Part shown: positions 46,483-57,649 of the stretch, one piece after another
How positions within the stretch are numbered: the first letter of the stretch is position 1
Layout: each line of letters opens with the position of its first letter
NCBI GenBank assembly: GCA_009760855.2
Contig: WPIO01000182.1
Span: 354,501 to 418,500 of the forward strand
Direction of reading: 5' to 3'
Origin: Cristatella mucedo
Lineage: Eukaryota > Bryozoa > Phylactolaemata > Cristatellidae
Length of the DNA stretch: 64,000 bases
Notes under the pieces: generated by a model
Told to the model about the DNA's origin: nothing
The model's input: the letters and a program-made list of their open reading frames with translations, nothing else
Databases searched by the model: none
Translations under genes and position numbers: made by a program

Positions 46483-47358
46483 GCCGAGCTATTCAGGCGG
46501 GCTGATTTTAAGACTCTGGGCGAGAAAAACACTAATCAACCGCTCGATCTGCTCGGCCGAGCACCCAGCGAGCGCCTCGAACGAAACTGAGGCGAGTGGC
46601 AAGGGTCCGGAGAGATGGAACTGGGCGTTAGAAGGCAAAGGCTCCGATGCCAGTATCGTGCTCCAAGGCTCAGGCGTCACGCGAAATCCGCAGGGCAACT
46701 GCGGCGAAACTCGGAACTCGGTCGCTCCCAAGAGAGTAGCTTACAGCGGCAACAGGTGGCGTTGCTGTTACGTTTCTCACGTGACTTCCTAATACCTCTT
46801 GATGGTAGATCGGCTGAACTAACGCTGCCGAAATCTTATTCACATTACTTGAAATATAGCAACTAGAAGCCAGTCACATCACAAACCTTAGCTAGGTGGT
46901 CTTCAAGTCCAAGTCAGGTAGTAGGCAGTCAGCTGATTCTTAGCATCAGAGTCGGGGAGGAGTTTCGCTTTACACTCGGAGCTAGACAATTCAGCGACGA
47001 CGTGGGCGTCGTCGTACGAGACTTGTTGATTCCGGACACCTATAACCCACCTGACCTGTCGAATAGACTGTCCTACACTATCCATGTATACTTGTTGTTA
47101 TTAAAGTACAAGCTCTATATCGTCTATACTTTGCATTGCAGTCGTGTGTCTAGGCAGCAGCGTCGCTACTCGTTGTGCGTCGCCAAGGACTAGTGTAACG
47201 AGCGTGGTGTGTGGCTTCCACGTCCGGACGGAGCTACATCGCAAACGACGCTCTCGTAGTGGTGCTAGTCTCAGCCGACTTTCGACGAATACCGGCCATG
47301 CCTGAACGGCCATCGCGGCTAGAGCGACTTGAAACCGCTGCACCACTGCACGGATGTA
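46483..47358. other. EOGT upstream region
   Basis: GC-richer DNA upstream of the EOGT start, with an E-box CACGTG at about 46778. A minus-strand frame at 46903-47085 (RWVIGVRNQQVSYDDAHVVA) looks protein-like and could be an exon of an unseen gene, but it has no recognisable motif. No clear TATA box was seen near 46.5 kb. Confidence 0.35.
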
Positions 47359-48087
47359 TGTAGTTGAGTTGTAGGGGTCAGAGGCTATTTCCCGCCAAGC
47401 CCCGCCATACTCCGACCACGCTGCCGCTCGCCCTACCGCTGAGCTAGGTAAGACGAGCGGCTGTCAGGTTAGACCTCTTTACAATATCACATGCGCCAAC
47501 AACAACACGGGAACTAGACAAGTCTACAGGGAGGGTCCTATACAAAGTACACTATAGGAGCGCAAGACGACGAAGTAAGCGCGAACAAACGTGTTAGTTG
47601 GTCAGTCGGCTTCATAAGTCCCGCCGTTGCACCGACTCCGTTCCAATAGTACGAGCGCACTCCGTAAAAGATCCGGCTAGCTGAGTAACTGTTTGGCTAG
47701 TCGGAGTCGACGTCCACCACAGTCGAGAGCTTCCGCCGAAAGACGCCAACACATGGAGGGGGCGGGGTCACGAACACGCTACGCGGGGAACGCGGAATAT
47801 ACAAGTCTCAACAACAAGCGTGCTATCCTGCTCCACTCGGGCCTTGGGCACTCGTTGCCTTGCGTGCGTGGCACCGTCGCCGGAGCACGCCTGCAACCAT
47901 CCCGGTGCATAACTCGGCGAGACCGGGAGCCTCCAACACCGCTACTTACTCGGCCAACTTCATCTACCCCAGAGCTCCGGTGACCCCTCGTCGCCGCACA
48001 TGCAATAGGTCAGACCCCGACCTAGCCGGTGACCCTTACCACATTACAGCCGTCCTGTCCCAGCCAACCGAGCCTAGCCTGGGTACA
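47359..48087. repeat. Solo LTR, 729 bp, copy 2 (inverted relative to copy 1)
   Basis: It begins TGTAGTTGAG and ends CCTGGGTACA. Read in reverse it follows copy 1 (23307-24022) throughout, e.g. GTCAGGTTAGACCTCTTTA and GATCCGGCTAGCTGAGTAAC. Flanks are TGTA and GGTA, a possible 4-bp duplication with one change. It lies about 0.9 kb upstream of the EOGT start codon. Confidence 0.75.
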
Positions 48088-48789
48088 GGTATGCCGACAG
48101 TAGGGGAGCATGGCGACGACAAAGAGCCTGCTTAAAACGTGCCTTAAATGTAAGAGATCGCATCCATAACGTAGGTAAGTCTATTCAACAGCAACGGAAG
48201 GTTACGGGGTTCAACAGCGATCATGACGTACAGCAACGGCTGCGAGGCTTGTATCTCAAATCAGCTCAAATGCGTAGGCGAACCTCGGAAACACAACTGA
48301 GTGCCCATCTCATGGTATCGGCTTGTATGCGGTCTCTGCCATAGATTATCTTATAATTGCTTCCTAGCCCTCCAATTCAGGAACGGCGAATAGTATTATC
48401 ATTCATAATCTGGCTGATTAAGCTCTCTGCCATTTTACTAGCACTGTCTGTCAGTGAGCTGGCGATGTCATACGCATCGTAGATGTTGTGAATGGCAACT
48501 TCTTGAAAGATTTAAATCATAAATCTGGTCGTTGGTTTGGATCTGCCCTTGGAAAGTAATTACTTGTGCAGTGTTTCGCAGTGTTTCTCTACAAACATTT
48601 AGTCAGCCTGGTCGCTCAACTATTCCCTTCAACTGACGGTAATTAAGACTGGGTAAAAATCCAGCTGCTCCGCTAAGCATTAGCCGTGGCGAAAAGGTTT
48701 GACCTTTCTGTGATTTCCCCTTATCGCAGCATTTAGTGGGTCCATGTGACTTGGTCATTGTGTATGTTCTGCGTGCAGTCACTGGCAGT
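48088..48789. other. Intergenic
   Basis: Nothing recognised except a short plus-oriented LINE A scrap at about 48725-48760 (GCAGCATTTAGTGGGTCCATG). Confidence 0.4.
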
Positions 48790-48797
48790 CACTCATT

Positions 48798-48857
<60 letters not shown>

Positions 48858-49395
48858 CACTTGATAACGCCCCCTCAGAAACTCAATCTCTTTCTAGGCG
48901 CTTTACATTGGCTGCAAAGGGAAACGCAATTGAATGTGAGTAATATAATGCTTGATAAACAACATAAACAACATGGTTAATGGTTAGGGGTGACATGCAC
49001 AGGGTCAGCATGCAAGTGTGGTTAGTGGCAGCATGCACAGTGTCAGCACGCATAAGCACATGAAGGACGAATCAAGGGGACCCACTAAATGCTGTCCTAA
49101 ATAGGTGTGCTTTTAAGTTCTTTTTAAATGTGGTCAAGTCAGGGGATCTTCTGACGCAAGTCGGGAGGGAGTTCTGGGCTTTGGGAACATACGAACTAAA
49201 TGCACGATCTCCAAAGGATTTGAGGTTTGTACGAGGTATTTGTAGACTGTTGGATTCCGAAAAGCGGGTGGTACAATGCTTGGCCGGGTGGGGGAGTAGA
49301 TCTGAGAGATAGGCTGGAGCCAAAGAATGAAGTGACCTAAAGGTGAGCGACAAGACCTTGAAGTCGATCCGCTGCTTGACTGGGAGCCAGTGCAA
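48790..49395 (-). mobile_element. LINE A 3' fragment with (TAA)n tail
   Basis: The microsatellite (TAA)n at 48797-48855 is the tail. Then come CTCAATCTCTTTCTAGGCGC, the C-terminal frame (NLKSFGDRAFSSYVPKAQNS) and LHWLPVKQRIDFKVLSLTF. Homology stops at 49395, exactly where the AT-rich viral-like block begins. Confidence 0.85.
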
Positions 49396-49481
49396 CTTGG
49401 TTGCTAGTAGTACGGGTTGCATAAATGGAGAAGAATCACAAGAACTTATAAAGTTTTGCTAACCATTTTTATCCTTGGGAA

Positions 49482-50115
49482 CAAATGGCAACACAAGTTG
49501 TTTCTATCCTGAATTCATTAATACAAAATATCCCTGATCCAAAAAGTAGAAATAGTGATTACTAAGAAACTTCAGTAAATACTGACACCCGAATTATATT
49601 TATTGTAGATACAGAAGAAAAAATAATAATGCAAGTAGTAGGTGATTATTCTCTTAGGCAGTAATGCATCCGATGTTACAAAATTAATTGGTGACACTTT
49701 AAGCTTTATTTCTAATGAACAAGGTTCGTTTAATCCAAGTATGGTCGGCGGAACTCCTTATGAAGCTATTTAAAAAGCTATGTACTTTTCTGCCATTCAT
49801 AAAGCATGGAATATAATTATGTTACTAGATAACAAGGGTATGAAATGGATTAGCATAGACTGTGAATTCGTTAATCCAGAAATGAATTACATAGAATACA
49901 GCTCTGGATTTTTGAGGCAGTGTTGTTCGTTGCATATTGTAGATGCTGCCGATCTAAATCCGGAGACAAAGTTGACATTCACGAATGTTTTCTTTCTTCC
50001 TACAAGAGGTGACATTGAAGCGAAAAGTACTTCTAAGATTAGTGCGACAGACCAAAATAGAAATCCAGTTGATGTAGTTTCTGATGTTACGGCTACCGTA
50101 GAAATTTCCAAATAG
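49482..50115 (+). pseudogene. Element protein 1, unknown function
   Basis: A frame begins at an ATG (49482, MATQVVSILNSLIQNIPD) and is interrupted by stops and at least one frameshift before the intact stretch 49780-50115 (KGMKWISIDCEFVNPEMNY; KLTFTNVFFLPTRGDIEA). The C-terminal part is regular beta-rich sequence with many Val/Thr residues. By position ahead of the capsid frame it could be a minor structural protein. No family was recognised. Confidence 0.5.
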
Positions 50116-50170
50116 TAGAGGATGGGAAGTTATGCCAGAACTGGGCACGGTAAGATAACAGGAGGAAAGT

Positions 50171-50725
50171 GTGGCTCCGGTGTGCTTGATAAGGCAATTG
50201 ACGGAATCGGAAAAGTTGCTCAGAGCAATTAAAATGCACCAAGCAAGAAAACTTATTGAACTGCTGACAAAGAAAGAAAAAATTGACCAAGAATATGCGC
50301 AGAAACAACGTGAACTAGATGATAACTTTATGAAGAAAGCAGGGAAAAAAGAACTTTAACTTGAACTCGAGAAACGAAAGAAAGAAGAGGATTGCGGCCG
50401 AAAGATTAAAGAGATGGACATTGAAATCAAAAGAGCTACGCTAGAAAAACTAAAGCCAAAGAAGAAGAAAAATAAAATAATTGAAGAGGAAGAAGCAGAG
50501 AATTACTCAGAAGCATTTAAAGAGAATCATCCAAAAGCTTACAAAGAAAGTGAGCAAGTGATCAACGAGAAATCTGTTGCTCAGGCATTTACGTCACGTT
50601 TGTCCCTGCTGCCTTGCCGGAGCTCTTGCACAAGATCTGCTGGATACGGAGGATGCGTGCGTGAAGAAACTTGGAGCTCGATTATATTTTCGAAGCAAGA
50701 AAGAAATTGTTACTTTTTTATATAG
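50171..50725 (+). pseudogene. Element protein 2, Lys/Glu-rich coiled coil
   Basis: One frame with an in-frame TAA at 50357. It is dense in Lys and Glu (LIELLTKKEKIDQEYAQKQR; KRATLEKLKPKKKKNKIIEE), predicting a long basic coiled coil. It overlaps the start of the capsid-like frame in another phase. Function unknown; a scaffold or DNA-binding role is only a guess. Confidence 0.5.
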
Positions 50726-52222
50726 AGAAAGAAATGGTGAGTGTTCCGATGAATACTATTCTAGGACTAAGTTACCCAAGTCTTCTTAAATATCCTATTA
50801 GAAACTACCAGCACCGAAAACTTCACCAGGCTAATGGAGCAGAAACAGACTCTGTTGCTAACGAGCTAGTGACTTTTACTGTGCCAGGTAAACAAAATGT
50901 ATGCTATGCATTGTCAGATGCTTATCTGATACTCGAAGGGCAACTACAAGTGCAAACTGCTGCTAATGGAGTTTACGCTGCACCTATTAAAAATCTAGCA
51001 GTAGGTCTTGTCAGTAATGCAGGCGCTTGGATGTTCAGCTCAATGAAAGTTAGACTTTGGGCAGAGGAAAGCGAACGTTTGTCATTGCCACAAAGGCTGG
51101 GAACAGTTAAGGTTTCAACGCTAATTGGTCTATTAACTTATCCAAAACAACCGAATAGAAGGACCCGCAACCCGCGGAGGAAAGATGAAGCGAATACTCG
51201 AGATGATGATATGAATCGCAGGAATCACAAATCACACTAGTCCTAATGCAGTAGGGGCAGGCGACTGCTTCGAATATTGGATTTTTATTTTGGAAGAGGA
51301 CTTGGCTCCGTTTTAGCAGATACTGTTGGAACGTTTTGCATCACATTGCCACTGTCCAGGTTATCAGGATTCTGTGCTGATATGAATAGAATTATTTATA
51401 GCATCCCTTTTACACTTGAACTTACACGAGCTGGAGGATTTTATTGTGATGCTATAATGACTGGAGCTAGTGGGGCTGTTTAAAATAATGCTAACGCAGT
51501 CAGTTCTAGAGCGGTAGAAGTAGCTGGCGGTGACGGTGTTTGTAATGCATTTAGAATTAATGTCTAAGATGAGGCCCATGGTTTCATGTATTACACGTGC
51601 TCTTTGTATTGAAAGAAGACAGAAGCATAAATCTCTTAGTGATCGAGGAAAGAAACTTAAACTGAATTACAGAGCTACAGTTTGGTATTATGGGTATTAT
51701 TATTGGTATTTGGCATTCTGGGTACTATTATTTGGTATTCTAGGTGTTATGAAAAAATGACTAACAAACTTGAACCAAACCTTGAAGTACACATGTACGT
51801 TGTCAGTTCAGAATGCTTTTGACGAAGTTCGATGGCTAATTGTTGCTGCGAAAGGTTTCGATAAATATGGTAGTAACGCTGGCAATCCTTGCACGTATAA
51901 TCATTGCAGTATTAAGAATGTTGTTTATTGGCAAATGGTTCTACTTAGCTTCCTTCTTTAGCTAGAAGTAGTTATCCAAAAGATGGAAAATGCTCAACGA
52001 AGTATCTAGATTCACTAAATTCAGGAAACAATTCCTTGGTATTAATGAAGTGACTGAGCCTGTAGGTGTTACTTATCCCGAATGGTGAAGTTTGTCTTCA
52101 ATTCATGTAATTGACTTGAAATGCAATGATCAACCTTTAAGAAATGCTACTAGACTTGATGTTACTATTGAATTCAATGAACCGATTCCAGCTGCTGCAG
52201 CTGGTGCTCAACAGAAACTATA
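50671..52222 (+). pseudogene. Capsid-like (jelly-roll type) protein, broken
   Basis: Stretches 50671-51240, 51277-51483 and 51770-51961, plus further pieces to 52222, keep the order of a family of predicted double jelly-roll capsid proteins found as genomic copies in many invertebrates. Short motifs seen are SDAYLILEGQLQVQT, KNLAVGLVSNAGAWMFSSMK, LPLSRLSGFCADMNRIIYSI and YNHCSIKNVVYW. There are stops at 51238, 51244, 51481 and 51565 and a frame change between 51570 and 51770. Assignment as major capsid protein is from remembered family resemblance, not a search. It would form the virion shell if functional. Confidence 0.55.
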
Positions 52223-52338
52223 ACCGTAAATTAATTAAAGATCTGCGAGAATACTCCTGAATCGATTTATAATGGTAACAGAAGCCAATTTGCTTGCATG
52301 AAAGGATAATGGGTATATGAGAACAGTGACAAAAATCT

Positions 52339-53065
52339 ATGGCCTTCAAAATTGGTGGCTCAGAAGTGTATTCAGTGCTAGGAAACGAGATGGTATTTGA
52401 CGACTAAAGTGAAACAGATACAGAAATAATTGCAATACGCAAACTAAAAACATATATTGCAAACAATTCAGGCAAGAAGTTTCCTCCGATGCTCTTTGGC
52501 AAAGTATTTGAGCCAATTGCAGGAAAACTCTTAGAAATGAAACTTGGAGCAACACTAGAAATTGCAAATGATTGCTTTAGTCGTGATGGAGTTGGTAGGT
52601 ATTCTCCTGGTCGAATCATTGATAGAAAAACTTTCGCAGAAATAAATGTCTTTGGAGCAGAACCATAGAAGAAGGAATTAAACCAAAGCAGTATCATGCG
52701 CCATGTTTACTTGGTTTGCATGTTTAAGGACTTGAAGATGTCGTTACTCTGAATTTGAACGTTGTGTACCAGGTTTGAACTGTGAAGAAGTTCCAGTTGG
52801 TTTTATTACTGCTGTAAATGTTAAAATTCCAACAAGCCACGGATTTGATATGCCTGTAGGAAGTCCTTCGTTTATGTTTTTGTTGGCAAAAGAGAAATAC
52901 TTTGACTTCGAGTTTGATATCATAAGCAAGTATGGAAGGTTTAATAAGAAAGTGAATCCTGGATATGATATAAAGTATTACATCAGAAGGTCTTCGATTC
53001 AAATAGTAGAAAAGCCTGATCCTGGCAGATTCGCAAAAATAGTTCCTATAGTTAAAAAGTGTTAG
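52339..53065 (+). pseudogene. Element protein 4, unknown
   Basis: Starting at ATG 52339 (MAFKIGGSEVYSVLGNEMVF), an acidic and basic mixed frame with stops near 52401 and 52668 and a shift near 52700, then intact to 53065 (FITAVNVKIPTSHGFDMPVG). It lies between the capsid-like and tail-fibre-like genes, so it may be a structural or vertex protein. No motif was identified. Confidence 0.4.
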
Positions 53066-53098
53066 ATAAGTCTAAAGTTGTAATAGCTCATTATATAG

Positions 53099-53954
53099 AT
53101 GAATCGCAAAGTAGATCTTAGTGGTTACGTTAAAAAAGTATGTGGCTTTGTAGTGTTTGATTTTGATGCTAATAGGAACTTTTTTGTAAATCTAGATGAT
53201 CCATTAAATCCAAGTGATGCTGTTAGGAAATCTTATGATGATTCTAATTTCTTAGTCTGCAAAAATGGAACAGCTGATTTCAATGGAGTACCTGCTGTTA
53301 ATCCTGGACCAGGAATTAATCCTACAGATGCTGTTAATGTAAGCCAAGTAACTATGTTAATAAATCAGGCGATACAATGACAGGAGACCTAAACATGAAT
53401 GGATTTGCTATTACTTTGACTTATTGGAACGCTAGCAAAACTACTCCTACTTTTTTCCAGACGACTTTCATCTAACATGCGGTGGCCTAAAGTGAGTTGT
53501 GATGCTGAACCGAAGTAAAGCTACTACTTCGTTGAATATGAATGGGTAATCTATACTTAATGTAGCTGATCCTGTTAATTCAAATGATGCAGCGAAACAG
53601 GGCTATGTTGATAAAACAATAAAAGAAATAACAGAAGTTATACAAGTTTCGCTTGATCCGAAATCTCCAAATTCTATTATAAAAAATTCGGTTAACTATT
53701 CATGGACTAATAAGAGTACTCGTCCATTAATAACGTTAAGTGCGATGGTTTTTGGTTCATCTAATTGTGTTTATCTTCGGCCAATTACAGATACCACTGT
53801 TGTATCTGGCGAAGTTTGTGCAATAAATACTGTAACAACAGGAACAGATTTTAAATATTACGCATTTTTCAATAGACTGTCTACTGAATATTACTTCGTT
53901 GATAGTATAGGAAATTTAAAAGTCAATCTTTTGGTCAGCTATGTACTCACGTGA
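53099..53954 (+). pseudogene. Protein with phage tail-fibre-like repeats, broken
   Basis: Starting at 53099, the frame carries units of the kind seen in bacteriophage fibres: DPLNPSDAVRKSYDD, INPTDAVNVSQV, TGDLNMNG, and near 53570-53630 DPVNSNDAAKQGYVDKTIKE. A frame change coincides with an ATGA overlap at 53377. A C-terminal part (SNCVYLRPITDTTVV; YAFFNRLSTEYYFVDSIG) may be a receptor-binding or head domain. Such repeats make trimeric beta fibres in phages. Here they suggest a spike, which is inference. Confidence 0.55.
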
Positions 53955-54298
53955 GAAAAAATGCAAGATTAATACAGTTAAGTTCTTTCAATTTTGTAGC
54001 TTTTTGCTTACCTTTAATAAATTGGAATAGTTTTGTAATAGAGCTAAATGTTTCATGGGCGCCACATTGGTGACAATATATTTCGGAATATTTTTAAGTG
54101 CTTTCTTGGGAGACAATATAATTTAGTAGGTTTCTCTTTTGAAAAATAATTTGTAGAATGTTAATCAGCGAAAATTGCTATTCTTTTTTTGCGACGGTTG
54201 CCCGATTCAAATTCAGTTTCAATACTATCAAGGTCACATATATCGCATCGTAATTAATTAATCTTTTTATTTCGGTCTTCTTATAATTTCTTTACCCA
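53955..54298. other. AT-rich spacer in the element
   Basis: No frame of note. It separates the structural-type genes from the integrase. Confidence 0.5.
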
Positions 54299-55135
54299 TT
54301 GGGTGGTCTGTTTCGATATTTAATTTCTGATAAAGTCTTAAAAACAGGTTCTACAGAATATTTCCATCGTTATAGAATGTCATTTTTAACTTTAAAAGAG
54401 AAAAAAGAAGGTAAGTATGATCCGGATTCAGATATAAGTCATGTATTCAAGCCAAGACTGAAAGTAATTCCTCATGGTTTCTTTGACACGGTAGTGCCTA
54501 ATGGAAGTAATCAAGATGATATTTTTTATATGCCAACTGATTCGGGTGTCGCTAGTAAGTATAAAAACTCTAGAGCACTTAAAATCAAACCATCCAAAGA
54601 AGAAACTAAAGCTATAATAGACATTTACTCGAAGGGCCCTTCAGAATGGCCGAAGAAGATAACAGTAGATCCTGGATCAGAGTTCAAAGGAGATTTCAAG
54701 ACAGAAATGAAAAGACGCGGAACAAGTGTTATAGAAACGACTAGCAAGAAAAGCGTTACGTTAGTTGAAAGAATGAATCGAACAATAGCAGAAAGAGCTT
54801 TCATTGCTCATTATGAAAAGGAATTAGAAAGTCTGAATTCCGGAGATCGTACCAGAAATAAAGAATGGATAAAAAATTTACGAGATTTTTGATTACCTGG
54901 ATAATAATACAACAAGATCAACATGAGAAGAACCAGCAAAAGCTATAAAAAAGAAAGGGTTAAACTAAAGAAACCAGAGTACCATAGAAAAGTAGGAAAA
55001 CAAGAAGAGTTATTAGAACTTGGAACAACTGTTTGATATTTACTAGAGCCATGTGAAGGTGAAGATGAAAAAAGAAGAACTCCAATATGGAGTTTGACAA
55101 AACGCGACGATTGTTAGAATAACGGTAAAGAAAGA
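54299..55135 (+). pseudogene. DDE/rve integrase, broken after the core
   Basis: The open stretch 54299-54892 (197 residues) holds an RNase H-like integrase core with all three acidic positions: D81 (MPTDSGVASKYKNSRAL), D124 (ITVDPGSEFKGD) and E157 (LVERMNRTIAERAF). After the stop at 54890 the C-terminal region continues in other frames, with a basic segment and a short RRTPIWSLT motif like the C-terminal module of Polinton/Ginger-type integrases. The full protein would join element DNA to the host genome. It is the last plus-strand gene. Confidence 0.75.
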
Positions 55136-56808
55136 CCAGCCAGTTCGTATTTGGGTCAATAATGTTAAGAAAGAAGTTTTGTTAGAGAAGAATTGCAAAT
55201 TATCAAACAGTAGTACTTACTTTTGAGCCATTTATATTTCATCTGTGCCTTTAACAATACCATCAAATTGTTCTCGAGTTACTATTTCATCGGATAAAGC
55301 ATCAGTAATCTTTGAAATAAGCTTTGCACTTGCTTCTAGAAATGATCTTTGCGTTTATCGATTTCAGAAAGAACACTGTCAATTGTTAACATTATAGTTA
55401 CTACTGCGAACACAGGAACATTAGATAAATCTGGAACCGAAGAAATATAAGAAATAGTAATTGATACTCCTATGATATTAATTTTTTATATAGTTTCAGT
55501 GCCTCTTTGTTATATTTGTTAGAGAAACAATCTGACTTAGTATTGTATGGCACAACTCCTTCAAACCTTGGATTCGCATACTTTTTCAAAGGTCGGGAAT
55601 TCTATGTTAACTTAAAAAATGTTCGTCATCATATTCGTGCTTGCGCTTTCTTCCTTCTCTACCTGGGACTTCTTTTCTTCTTCCTTCATAGATTTAGAAT
55701 TTTAGCTTAATATTTCGCTTAGCTACGAGTAAATCGGCAAGTTCTCTTTCTTGCTTCAGATATTCTACTTCGCCTCGTTTTATTTCTTGAGTCGTGCAAT
55801 ATCGTCTGAATAAAGAAACATCCTTTCTGGTAATGCGGTTTGACTTGATACTTGATTCCAATTTTTTCATTATTTCCATAGTAATAAAGGCCAATTTGTC
55901 ATAAATTTAACAATCTCAAATAACATATGTTGAAGATATTCAATCTTTGAATTTAATACGGCAGCTGCGATTTCATTCTCTTTCTGTGTGCTGCTATTTC
56001 TTTTAACTTTATCAGAGCAACGACTTCTTTCAACAATAGCATCGGGCATAAATATTATTTCCATTTGATTTAATACTACACAATTGTATTGTTTAACGCA
56101 AATTAGGAATAACGGAGAAAGCGTATCTTCTTAACAAGTCTGAAAGTGTTGCACTTATTTCCGAGCAAGAAAGAATCATTCTCATCTTTTCTTTCTTGTC
56201 CATTATAAATAACGTCAATTTTTATTTCCAAGGCACCTGCTAAACTTGAGATCGGGAGCGTAATAAGGGAGAAATACCATTCTTCAATCATCTTCATACG
56301 TGCCTTCCAATTTCATAAGTTCACGATCGAATTTTAATTTCCAACTATTTTCACCATTATCACACTCGCAATAATTGTGCATATGGCTACAATGCCCTGC
56401 TTTTACTGTAGGCAAAAAGATTTAATTCTAAACTACTTCAGCCTGCTTTTCCTTAGCACACATATTACTAATTGCTATTTCTCTTTCCTTCTTACATTTT
56501 TTGTATGATCCATTACAGACGAAAATTTTCTTTTCCTTTCTCCACTAACTCCAGATCCAAAATTCTTCCGTGTTTTGTTTTACAAAGTTCATCAAACAAA
56601 CAAGAGCGATTCCTCTCCGTAATATATTCTTTACAAAATCGGTAAGCTCGGCGACTCTTGTAGGAACATCTATACCTCTTCCACAATACTTGAAAATAGT
56701 ATTATTAACGCGATGAAACCAATAATTTAACTTCCGTCCTTTCTTTCTAGGCAGCCACTTTGCGAGACCAGAGACAGGCATGATTAATTCAGAAGAAAGA
56801 AATTTCAC
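55136..56808 (-). pseudogene. Opposed minus-strand frames of the element, coiled-coil and basic, unknown
   Basis: Minus-strand frames at 56545-56808 (MKFLSSELIMPVSGLAKWLP; KKGRKLNYWFHRVNNTIFKY), 56103-56297, 55870-56064 and 55694-55894 are separated by stops. They are rich in Lys/Glu, and the lower part has coiled-coil periodicity (RGEVEYLKQERELADLLVAK). A Cys/His cluster (KAGHCSHMHNYCEC) lies around 56375-56415. They may be one or two decayed genes. No family was recognised. Confidence 0.4.
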
Positions 56809-56863
56809 CTTTCTGGAATAATCCCTTTTATGTAGGTTGAAAAATCATTCAATATACTTGTGA

Positions 56864-56869
<6 letters not shown>

Positions 56870-56912
<43 letters not shown>
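56870..56912. repeat. (TA)n microsatellite
   Basis: About 20 TA units, immediately to the right of the AT-rich element. It may mark or obscure its terminus. Confidence 0.9.
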
Positions 56913-56916
<4 letters not shown>

Positions 56917-57649
56917 GGATACAGGTTGTTGTATAAAACTGCCACTTATGGCGATCTCCTAGATTTAATCGAGTCATGCGAGGCGCCAGAAAGGGACCGA
57001 GCGACGAAATTCCATATGGGAGATTGCCCCGAGGGGCATTTTTATACACCACATGCATCGGTGTAAAGATCAATGCAATTCACTCCACGCGTTCGTGTAT
57101 CAATTGTATGACCCTAGGTTCAGTCGCGTAAGCATCGTGACCGTTGATATAATTTGACGAAAACGCGACGAGCAGCCTTCGATAAATAGTAGGCAGGAAA
57201 TCAATAAGCAGTCTTTTCTTTCAATTTAAAGTATTCGCATAAAACATATCGGTGCTTTGAGGCATTGCACATCACCAAATTACGGTTCATTGGCTCATAA
57301 CAAGGGATATAAACAAATACACGGCTCGATTCGTAGACCAGATACGATCTGCATGGTTAATTGCAGGTTTGCATGGCAGTTTGATCAGCCGCCATGAGCA
57401 GCAGTCTATCTCACCAGCAGCTGTAATAGTAGTCGCATCAAAGCAAGTTACGACCGTCATTGGTTCTGCAACGGCAATAACTAGTAAAGGAAGAATCATC
57501 TCTTCGTTCGCCACACTCCCAATCAAGGTAAAGGTACGAGGCACCAGCAATATCTCTACAACCGGTCCCTCACTTTCGTACACAATCACAATGTCAGACT
57601 TCTCGAGCAGTATTTTAGTTTTCCAACTTGACTATGCAGAGGAGTTTGC
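56913..57649. other. Nothing recognised
   Basis: GC content returns toward that of the host region. No repeat family or gene seen. Confidence 0.4.

Larger units (their letters stand above)
49430..56815. mobile_element. Endogenous Polinton/adintovirus-like element, decayed
   Basis: The block is visibly AT-rich and codon use changes (A/T third positions) relative to flanks. Plus-strand frames over 49.48-55.14 kb face minus-strand frames over 56.81-55.2 kb. Content includes a capsid-like protein, a tail-fibre-repeat protein and a rve/DDE integrase. Every frame has stops or shifts, so it is a fossil. I recognised no protein-primed polymerase, packaging ATPase or cysteine protease, and I could not establish terminal inverted repeats. 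The left edge abuts a LINE A copy; the right edge is near the (TA)n at 56870. Polinton-type assignment rests on the capsid and integrase resemblance and is inference. Confidence 0.65.

Noticed and set aside
48746-48943. Poly-Asn frame
   Set aside because: It is produced by the (TAA)n tail of a LINE A copy.
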